The notes beneath the pieces were generated by a model that saw only the letters and a program-made list of their open reading frames with translations, was not told the origin of the DNA and did not search any database. Shown here piece after piece: positions 56,097 through 64,000 of a DNA stretch of 64,000 nucleotides. How positions within the stretch are numbered: the stretch's first letter is position 1; the number at the start of each line of letters is the position of its first letter. Both the position numbers and the translations under genes were made by a program. Origin of the DNA: Euborellia annulipes (lineage: Eukaryota; Arthropoda; Insecta; Dermaptera; Anisolabididae); assembly GCA_023213315.1 (NCBI GenBank), contig JAKCPI010009310.1:124001-188000 (forward strand), written 5' to 3'.

Positions 56097-56456
56097 CTTC
56101 AAACCGAAGCCTTAACTAATCATCATTTTACTTTCTCACACCATTAGGCCTATAAAATTAGTGTAGCATACTATATAGTATTATAATCGTGAAAAATTTA
56201 ATCCTATCTCCCAATTTTGAAAAGTCAAAAGAGTCTTAAAAATGTGCATATGTTTATGTATGTGTGGAAATCATATGTTTATTTAAATTACATTTTCTAT
56301 CAATACAAATATGCGCCTATAGCCTCAGATGCCAAGGCAATACAAAAAAGTAAAAATACTAAATAAAAAGTTTATCAATTGTTTTTTATTTGTATTTTAG
56401 AAATCATCTAATCGCCTTCGAGAAATGACATCATAAATTCAACTGGAGCAACTCAC

Positions 56457-56561
56457 ATTGATGATCTTGAAAGACTTGAAGAATGGAGGGAAGGTCGACG
56501 GAGTCATTCATCAATGCAGTCACTTCAGCTAATTCCAGAGTGTAGCAGCTACATTTAAAGT
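56457..56561 (-). CDS. Possible internal exon, unknown gene (tentative)
   Basis: Minus-strand frame FKCSCYTLELAEVTALMN, then LPSILQVFQDHQ, between acceptor TGTTCATACAG and donor GTGAGT. Phase 1 at the donor matches the 55993-56096 candidate. The plus strand of the same DNA has an excellent acceptor (TTTGTATTTTAG before 56401) and a GTAAGC donor at 56589, with the frame IDDLERLEEWREGRRSHSSM. The strand is therefore ambiguous. Confidence 0.25.
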
Positions 56562-56599
56562 CTGTATGAACATTTACGTGGGCGTAGAGTAAGCAGTTT

Positions 56600-57916
56600 A
56601 GGATTTTCAAAATTTTATTTGAATTTTCTTATTTCGGCCTAAATATAGAATATTTTAGCATAGGTGCATGGATAAGATGTTATTAATAATTACATGTAAT
56701 TCTACCATTTCAGAGTCCCTTTTAGATAGTTAATGATTTAAATTCAAAATTTTTAAATTAAAAATTATTTTTTTTTTAATTCATTTCCAATTTTTATTAC
56801 TTTTTAAAGTTACTTTAAGATAAATTCTCAAATTTTTTTTCTAAATTCATTTAATATCATAAAGTTAACAATAAATAATAGGTTTTTATATTTCAGTACC
56901 CAAATGCAGTTTTCGTTTCTCAAGGTAATGGGATGGATGAATGTTCAATATACAAAAGGCATAGGCCTACGATTATTGGTAATATGTGGATCATGCATCA
57001 GATTACTCATTTCATCCCTTTACCCTACGCGAGAGCATCATCATCATATGAGACAATTCAAGTGTGCATTAATGCATTAATATTTTAGCTATTATTATAT
57101 AATTCAGTATTAGGATTTAAGTTTTGCGCGAATGTGATTAATATTATAAGGGGATTTATTTTCTATTTACTAATTAAATTTTTAAGAATTCAAGCAATTC
57201 TTATTGGATTATCTAGCTAGAAATTCATAGACTTTATATATAGGCGCTTAATAATTAGAAAATCACTACGCTCACGCATTTATATACGTATTTGTGGGGT
57301 TTAGGTCTTCTGAGTCGGAATTTTCTGATGTTCTTTTGAATTGACGTTCAATTGTGAATTGATTCCTCAAAACTGGCATAGGATGTTGTTGTTCGTCCCA
57401 TTTAGGATTAGGCAGGGCTTCCAGGAGAGAATCAATTCACTTTTGACCGTTGTTCAAGGGAAATAGGAGAATTCCTCTATCGTATGATTCTCTCTTTCGC
57501 GTATTTGAGAGAAAGAGTGTTTTCTCTTTCTCCGGGGCTCTGTCATTCAGTGCTGAGTTCTGGGCCTTGGTTGTTTCAGGACAGAGTGAGTTAATGTTCA
57601 AGATGTTAGGAGTTCGTATAGGATTTTGTTAGCTTTTAGGGTTCTTTTTTTTCAGCATGTATCTTGAACAACGTCATTCTGTTTCTGAGATGAGCAATCA
57701 AGGGGGTTCTTCAGTATTGTATTGACCTAGCTTCCTTCCTAACTCGTGAATGATTATCAGATCAATTAACTCTGCTCTATTTTAGTTCGTTATTAAATGA
57801 CATTGATTAGTCAGGTGGGCTGAAATTAATTGATCTGTGATTTGAGTTGAGTATGTTTGTGTGTTTTATTTCCTCTTATTCTTTCATTGGGTTTGTGGGC
57901 GCGTTTTCACCGTATC
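56600..57916. other. Unassigned sequence, partly GC-richer
   Basis: AT-rich to about 57290. From 57300 to 57900 the plus strand is G/T-rich with mixed composition and a 60-codon frame at 57450-57632 lacking any known motif. It may be a decayed element adjoining the minisatellite. Confidence 0.35.
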
Positions 57917-58353
57917 GTTTCGAATTGATATAATGAAGGCTTACCTGCCTTCCGGGAGTGTCCGCGTTTCGCGACCGTCGTTCCGAATTGATATAATGAA
58001 GGCTTACCTGCCTTCCGGGAGTGTCCGCGTTTCGCGACCGTCGTTTCGAATTGATATAATGAAGGCTTACCTGCCTTCCGGGAGTGTCCGCGTTTCGCGA
58101 CCGTCGTTTCGAATTGATATAATGAAGGCTTACATGCCTTCCGGGAGTGTCCGCGTTTCGCGACCGTCGTTTCGAATTGATATAATGAAGGCTTACCTGC
58201 CTTCCGGGAGTGTCCGCGTTTCGCGACTGTCGTTTCGAATTGTTATAATGAAGGCTTGCCTGCCTTCCGGGAGTGTCCGCGTTTCGCGACCGTCGTTCGA
58301 ATTGTTATAATGAAGGCTTGCCTGCCTTCCGGGAGTGTCCGCGTTTCGCGACC
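57917..58353 (+). repeat. 63-bp minisatellite, seven units
   Basis: Units start at 57922, 57985, 58048, 58111, 58174, 58237 and 58299. The first six intervals are 63 bp or, for the last, 62 bp. Each unit includes GAATTGATATAATGAAGGCT and CCTTCCGGGAGTGTCCGCGT. As 63 is a multiple of three, one frame stays open for 149 codons, repeating SFRIDIMKAYLPSGSVRVSRP-like units (21 residues); the 62-bp unit shifts the frame near the end. Confidence 0.95.
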
Positions 58354-58586
58354 TTCTCAAGAAAGAAGAGGAACTGCATTTTAGAATTAGATGGCCGTCC
58401 CGGTCATAGATAGTGTGGGATTAGGTTAATTTTTAGGATCAAGCCCTCGTTGAGCCGAAAGAAGCAGTCTACAGAGTAAGTTAAAGGAATTTTAAATATT
58501 TCCCAATATATTCCCAGAATACATACATCATATAGCCCTAATTGTATATTTCTCATTTTGTTTTAGATGGTTTGGGTGGGAGTGGG

Positions 58587-58660
58587 GTTCTTCACGACGT
58601 AACCAACTGGATTCTGACGTGTAACCAACTGGATTCTGACGTAACCAACTGGATTCTTTA
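58587..58660 (+). repeat. Short tandem repeat, about 20-22 bp unit, three copies
   Basis: GTAACCAACTGGATTCT three times, separated by GACGT or GACGTGT. Confidence 0.85.
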
Positions 58661-58719
58661 GTAAGTAATATTATATCTAATTCTCGAATTTTTTTTATTA
58701 TTCTCACTTTTAATCTTAT

Positions 58720-58995
58720 CTTATACGGACAATGTACGTTTATTTGTTTATTTGTAAGCACATCAGTCCTCAAAAAGGGCTCTCACGATAATTAGGAAAA
58801 TTTGGATACTAGTACTTTCCTGATGTACTTTTTTAATTTTTTTCACTTTTCTTCGCTTCAACATTTCTTTCAAATTTTCCAAATTTTAAATATTTCCTAT
58901 TTCCAGAATATAAAACAAAGTACGTTGGATCTCGTCTTTGGAAAACCTGGAGTACTAGTACTTTACTGAAGTTCTTTTTAGTTTTCCCTATTAAA
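58720..58995 (-). repeat. F2-related diverged repeat
   Basis: GACAATGTACGTTTATTTGT matches 37868. Two TACTAGTACTTT blocks (58805 and 58950) match the F2 centre. Confidence 0.45.
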
Positions 58996-58999
58996 AAAA

Positions 59000-59872
59000 A
59001 AACCTAGCTCTGGTTCGGTCAACTCGGAACTATTAATAGATACAGTAGAATAAACAACATAATCGAAAAATAACGTATAAATTGACAAAAATAACCAAAC
59101 ATGAATAGCATTCTTCAAGGAATATATACTCTTTCGAAAAGAGGGAAAGTTTTGCACCTTCGTTGCCAATTTAATTAAAACATACTCTGATCTAAATATT
59201 CAAGGGTGGTTCAAAACTAAACGAAAAAATATGCTAAAAAAAGAAAACGTTTAATAATAATTGGAATAAATACCTGAATTCGCTCGCTCGATTCTATCCC
59301 TTTAAGAATTTGTATTTTCAAATTTTCTATTATCATTTCGTTATCCTAGTATTTATATAGAGACGAGTTCAATTCCCGAGAGATGCAATGGGAAGAACCC
59401 TCGAAATTCGAACAGCATTCGCTATTGAAATCGAGCCAGATTCCTTATGCAAGCGACAAGTCAGAGGAGAGAGTATCCAGAGATCACAACAAGATCTCTT
59501 GGCTCAGGTACAGAACCCAACAAAATGATGAGGGGAAAACAATGCTTTTACTTTTTTTTTATACAATTAACACATGATAAAATGAATAAAAAAAAAAAAG
59601 AAATAAGAAAAAAAAATTCTTAGAATTCTCAAATAGACTCTAATGTTAACTTCAACACTCGTCCTTATAAAAAAAGATACATGTACACGGACTTTTGCAT
59701 CAAGAATAATGACAACTTTGTGCCTAAACTATAAATAAGCCCATAAGACAGCGATGAAAAAATAAAATTTTGTCCGAGACCGCTCCTAGGGTATTTGGCA
59801 TCCTAAGGCATTGTTTTTTTTGTTGCTCTTCCTAATTTCTAACTTTGGCTTTACGGCCCATAGGCATGGGCG
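59000..59872. other. AT-rich DNA, no feature seen
   Basis: A frame at 59383-59577 has mixed composition (EEPSKFEQHSLLKSSQIPYA) but no domain or splice context was recognised. Confidence 0.4.
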
Positions 59873-59985
59873 TAACTAGAGAATTTGGCTAGGAGGAGGC
59901 ATGGGCAAAGGACCCATATTTACTCAATTTTTCTTGGGGGAGAGAGCCCTCTGGGGGGGGGTCGGGACCATGCCCATAGGGTTAA
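59873..59985. mobile_element. MITE, CATGGGCGTAAC family
   Basis: Starts CATGGGCGTAACTAGAGAAT and ends GGGACCATGCCCATAGG. It is related to the 37689 copy in inverse orientation. Confidence 0.5.
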
Positions 59986-60589
59986 CCACTCTATATTAGA
60001 ACCCCAAAAAAATTAAATTTTAAATTGAATATAAATAAATAAAAATACAATAAATAACAAACAATACTCGCAAAGAAATCGACTATTCGTAAAAAAGATA
60101 AATAAAAACTCTTACAGATGAAATATTTTCCAGATAAAAGCTATTAATTTGCCATAATACTATAGAGTCCCGTGTGAAAACTCGCAAGATGTATCTGTGT
60201 TGGTATATTTGTGTGCGTTCGAAATAATTAATGTGATTTTCTTGCCAGACAGACGTGAGTAATGCCTGAGCAACAAGAACAAGAAAAACTTTGCGGTTTG
60301 TTCCAGGAGGCAAGGCTATCTATTTCGAAAAGCCGTGTAAATTTTATGAACAAAAAGTTATAGATCAAAGATAAAAAATAAAAAATAGCTAGCTACCTTC
60401 TAGTCGAGTTTAATTTGCATATCGCTAAACGTGTAGGAAAAGAAGAAAATTCTCCAAGTTCACTAAGATAAAAATAGTATTTATTTGTGGAATAATAATA
60501 ATAATTAAATAAATGGCTGAGTATCTTCTAAAAAAATAAGAACGAAAGGAATTACGAGGTTGGAATTTTATATTCAAGTTAGGTACACT

Positions 60590-60790
60590 CAGTTTCAATA
60601 TTAACCGCCACCCAGAGAATAGAGCCGTGAAGTTAGACAACCAGAGCGCTGAGCTGCCGTAATTGTTGCCTCAAAAAATAGTATTTCCACTACAATATTA
60701 AAAAAAAGTTCATTTATTTATTTTCTAAGCACTCTGGTTGTCTAACTTCACGGCCCTATTCTCTATGGGTGGCGGTTAATATTGAAACTG
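60590..60790. repeat. Foldback inserted in F2
   Basis: Arms of about 62 bp: GTTTCAATATTAACCGCCAC at left and GTGGCGGTTAATATTGAAAC at right. Includes GAAGTTAGACAACCAGAG and complement. Confidence 0.85.
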
Positions 60791-60984
60791 ATTGTACCTC
60801 CCTCCCTCCCTCCCTGGCATGAAGATTTTGAATAAAATAGGCCCTCGTACTTAATTTTTTTTTTTTTTTTTTAACGATTTTAATAAAAATCAATTATTTT
60901 TTAAATACTCTGTAAAATGCATAGGCCTATTTTCATTTTCCCCCAAATTTGTTTGAACCACACTTTACTCTTGTAAGACTTACT

Positions 60985-61170
60985 CAGGGCCGGAACTACG
61001 AGATTTTTTAGGGGGGGCAAAATTTAATTTGCTGCCCCTTCCTTAAAATTTTCTATACAAAATTCATATCATTTTATCTTTTTTTTAGTAAATCTTTCTT
61101 TAATTGTCGCCCCCTGATATCTGCCGCCCGGGGCAAATGCACCCACTGCCCCCCTCTAGATCCGGCCCTG
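60985..61170. mobile_element. hAT MITE with perfect 8-bp target duplication
   Basis: Termini CAGGGCCGGAACTA and TAGATCCGGCCCTG; flanks GACTTACT at 60977-60984 and 61171-61178. Non-coding, 186 bp, contains CCCCTGATATCTGCCGCCCG. Confidence 0.92.
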
Positions 61171-61300
61171 GACTTACTTCAGCGGAAATTTGAGAAATGG
61201 TTGCCATGGTAATTTTCCTATGATTATAAATTTCATTTCTTGGGTTTTATATACTATCGGAAACTAAATTTATATCTACATGAAAAAAGATAGCTTAATA

Positions 61301-61568
61301 CGAGGGGAGTTCAATAAGTAATGCAAAACATTTTTTTTCCTGAAACAGGGGTTGTATTATTTATTTTTCAAATACACCATATTATTCCCCAATCTTTTAG
61401 CTACACAACAGTATTTTTCAACGTAATCTCCATTCAATATTACCGCTTTACGCCACCTTGAAATGAGGGCCTATATGCCTGCACGGTACCATTCCATTAT
61501 TTAAATGCAGAATAAAACAACCCGTTTCAGAAAAAAAAAGTGTTGCATTACTTATTGAACTCCCCTTG
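61301..61568 (-). mobile_element. Mariner-like deletion derivative
   Basis: Inverted ends CGAGGGGAGTTCAATAAGTA and TACTTATTGAACTCCCCTTG, flanked by TA. On the minus strand the retained coding remnant reads EWYRAGI, stop, ALISRWRKAVILNGDYVEK, the C-terminal end of a mariner-type transposase. Everything before it is deleted. Confidence 0.85.
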
Positions 61569-61659
61569 TATATACTCGTATCAATATGTTTCGAATACCG
61601 AAGATAAGATAAGGTTATGTGTTGTAGGCGCACTCACACCAGATTTTTTTACCTAGATA

Positions 61660-62201
61660 AATTTCAAAGAAAGACTAGTTAGTAAAAATTAACTCCCCAT
61701 CTCATATTTCAATAATTAATTGTTGTTGAAATCTATTTAGGGGACGCGTTAATTTTTATAAACCCATTTCAATTATTGAAGTAACCTCTCCTCTTTTTTT
61801 TTTATTAAATCTGAATTTAATTTTTTTTTAATCAATTAAAACTAAAACGAATTGCCCATTTAGAGTTTTTTTGTGCTGTTCATTCAAAAAAAAAAAAAAA
61901 AAAAAAAAAAAAGCTTAAAGTTGTGGTAAAGAGAGAAGGAGAGGTGAGGGCTACGAAGGGCGCAAAGCGTCCGTAATTTATGACCCTGACCAAAGACCCC
62001 TACTGGTCGACATATGCAGATTGAATCAGAGGTGCAAACACCCTTCCGGCGTTTAATTCTTAACGCCGGATGAGGGGGGAGGTCGACTGTAGTCATCAAT
62101 ATAAATAGCACTCATTTCTTTCCTGAACGTGGATTTTTTTAATGAAATTTATAAAAGAACCTTTAACTTTGTTTTATTAAAAAAAGGATTGCGTTAATAT
62201 T

Positions 62202-62237
<36 letters not shown>

Positions 62238-62425
62238 ATTAGTATCATAATATGTATTCAGACTTAAAATATAAAATTTCAACTTCGTAGTTCTTTTTGT
62301 TCCTTAGATATTTTGTTCACACATACAGATCATTTTGCGAGATTCATTAGACTCAGGTATCCCCAAAACGTATGTTTCCATAAAAAAAATCACGACATCG
62401 AACTTTTTATTACAATCTCAATTGT
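61660..62425. other. Low-complexity DNA with F2 scraps
   Basis: A tract at 61887-61911, (TA)n at 62202-62235, and an F2-like piece at 62265-62410 (ATAAAATTTCAACTTCGTAG; TCACGACATCGAACTTTTTA). No gene. Confidence 0.5.
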
Positions 62426-62429
62426 CCCC

Positions 62430-62682
62430 ATGGGCGTAGCCAGGGGGAGGCAGGGGGGCCATTGCCCCCCTGGCTTGTCCTAAAAATTAAAAAAACAAAC
62501 AAATATACAGTATATTTTTCCCATTGGGAATTTTTTTTAACGCCCCAATCCACTACATTAATTTAATTATTTTTTATTTAAATAAATAATTAATCTATGT
62601 ATGTATTAATTGCAACCCCCCTCTCGCCCTAAAGAGGGATTGCCCCCCCCCCCCTAACAAGATGTCTAGCTACGCCCATGTT
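62430..62682. mobile_element. MITE with CATGGGCGTAGC inverted ends
   Basis: CATGGGCGTAGCCAGGGGG at left and CTAGCTACGCCCATG at right are inverted. G-run and C-run follow inside each end. A TTGTCCC sequence occurs near both ends but not flush, so the target duplication is unresolved. Confidence 0.7.
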
Positions 62683-62825
62683 TGTCCCTCCCCCCCCAGT
62701 CAGCTTGAAACCAAAGTCGTGGGATGATATACAGCCATAGCCAGGGTGGGATATGGGGGTTCCCCCATAAAATTATACATAAAGAAAAGTATACAAAATA
62801 ACAGAAAAATTTTCAATACTATGGT

Positions 62826-62977
62826 AAGGAATAAAGAAAAGTACTATTGCAGTCAACAAAATTCCTCACACATGCTTCAACACTGAGGATGGTCATAATC
62901 TGACCGAAACGTCGGCTTGAAGTGACTAATAAACGAAATAAACATAGCTGCAATCGCTCTTTTCTTTATTCCTTAGT
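62826..62977. repeat. Foldback around a hammerhead-like motif
   Basis: AAGGAATAAAGAAAAGTACT...ATTGCAG at 62826-62852 is inverted at 62949-62977 (CTGCAATCGC...CTTTTCTTTATTCCTT). The motif lies between. Confidence 0.75.
62870..62926 (+). ncRNA. Hammerhead-like ribozyme motif, best core
   Basis: CTTCAA-CA-CTGAGGA-T-GGTC-ATAATCT-GACC-GAAACGTC-GGC-TTGAAG. The CUGANGA box, GAAA box, stem II GGUC/GACC and GUC triplet are all intact. Stem I pairs CUUCAA/UUGAAG beyond a small internal loop, as in natural type I hammerheads. One extra U precedes stem II. Confidence 0.6.
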
Positions 62978-62984
62978 ACAAAAT

Positions 62985-63920
62985 CTACTCAGCTATCCAA
63001 CTCACTCTAATTTTATTGATAAATACTGTTAGAAATTATAAAAATTATTTTATACTCTTTAAAATTTATTCATTTGGAAAGAGTCCCCTCTCTTTCCAAA
63101 TCCCCCCTGATCTACCAAACTCTCTCGGAAAAAATTTTCTGGCTTGCCGCAATCTGTTGAGAATTACTATAATAGAGGCGAATAAATGATAAAAAATTTA
63201 ATTAATTTTTCATCTATTGTACCGTACAATCTGTACGTACATAGAACTTGCATATTTTATTACCTATATTACTTTTTTTTGTCTTCTTGAAAAGCGATTT
63301 GTTGTCTTTTTTTGCATTTATTATACAAGTGTCATTTCTGATTTTTTTACAAATCTTTTAAACTGAGTAGCAAAAATCCTCAGATGACATGATGATTTTA
63401 AATGTTTTCAACACTTCTTTGAATTTTTTGAAAAGTGCTTGTTTTTTTATTCGATAAAAATGCGAAATCAAGTAAAAAGTTGTTAAAAATAAAAAAAAAA
63501 TATCGGAGGATCTTTAAAAAAAAAAAAAAGTTGAATATGTTTAAAAATATTGATATTAAAAATTTATTACAGACAGAATGCTATAAATAATTCACATTGA
63601 AAGTTTTTCACTGTTTGATTAAATTAAAAAAAGACCGGAAAAATGATATATAGGGTTTAAAAAGATATTAAATAATGAAAAAATATATTAAAATGGCGGT
63701 TATCGGGTGTGTTACAATGATATTTTCACAAAATAACGAAAATTGACATCTATATTAATTAAAATTAATAATTTCAATGTTCATTAAAAGTTTATTATTG
63801 AAAAATAATCTAGCTCTTCCAGATGATTATTTACTTATTTATTTTTCTCATCTTTTTTATTTATAGTCAAATTTACAATGTCAAAATAGACTTTTTGATT
63901 TATATTATATTAATGTCAAA
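62985..63920. other. AT-rich DNA, no feature seen
   Basis: Low complexity; no exon recognised. Confidence 0.5.
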
Positions 63921-63925
63921 TAATG

Positions 63926-64000
63926 AAAAAATCTGGTGTGATTACATTCGGTAATCGAAAGTTGTGTTTTGTGCTTGTCGCACCAAATTTTTTTGTGTCG
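63926..64000 (+). repeat. Family F2 left end, cut by the window edge
   Basis: AATCTGGTGTGATTACATTC and GGTAATCGAAAGTTGTGTTT: the left hairpin with part of its 5' arm deleted. The body lies beyond 64000. Confidence 0.75.

Larger units (their letters stand above)
60520..61650 (-). repeat. Family F2, old copy hosting three insertions
   Basis: F2 pieces at 60535-60585 (GAGGTTGGAATTTTATATTC), 60830-60984 (ATTTTTTAAATACTCTGTAA), 61179-61298 (GAAATGGTTGCCATGGTAAT) and 61569-61650 (GTGTTGTAGGCGCACTCACA) are interrupted by a foldback, a hAT MITE and a mariner remnant. Confidence 0.7.

Noticed and set aside
57922..58353. CRISPR-like array
   Set aside because: Units are contiguous 63-bp tandem repeats without variable spacers, in a eukaryotic genome.

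Overview
This is an AT-rich metazoan nuclear window. Exons are split by introns of 16 to 18 kb, and the introns and flanks are packed with DNA transposons, SINEs, Helitrons and foldback repeats. There are no bacterial-style genes, rRNA genes, CRISPR arrays or credible intact tRNA genes. The one recognisable host gene is a Sidestep-family (beaten-path receptor type) Ig/FN3 membrane protein, so the organism is most likely an arthropod. The composition and repeat load would suit a crustacean or chelicerate, but the species cannot be fixed from this window.

Layout of the host gene (minus strand): an Ig-domain exon (38665-38961), an FN3 exon (20461-20844) and a transmembrane exon (4053-4255). They are joined by phase-1 introns and read in frame as Ig, then FN3, then membrane anchor. 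The first Ig domains lie outside the window or were not found; the rest of the cytoplasmic tail was not found.

Repeats: (1) 'Family F2', a repeat of about 670 bp present in about 20 copies on both strands. It has a CTGGTGTGAC...GTCACACCAG hairpin at one end and an (AT)-loop hairpin closed by CTTTCTCT/GGTAAGAGAAAG at the other. (2) Palindromes carrying a hammerhead-ribozyme-like core (CUGANGA, stem II, GAAAC, GUH), at 3.5, 8.2, 25.3, 32.2, 33.3, 41.7, 45.4, 51.2-52.5, 53.3, 53.8 and 62.9 kb; these resemble pLTRs of Penelope-like elements. (3) hAT-type MITEs, some with clear 8-bp target duplications. (4) Helitron-like termini (hairpin then CTAG-T). (5) Two tRNA-derived SINE families. (6) Tigger/pogo-like and mariner-like remnants, one LINE tail and several minisatellites.

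Two regions stand out. A 1.29-kb near-perfect palindrome (51165-52457) is GC-rich against its surroundings, has divergent TATA + initiator promoters around CCAAT/CACCC/CRE-like repeats, and ends on each side in a hammerhead-like motif. A unit of about 3 kb bounded by hAT MITE ends is present twice (29414-32552 and 42991-46900). One copy is flanked by an 8-bp target-duplication-like repeat, and both carry a promoter/first-exon-like cassette.
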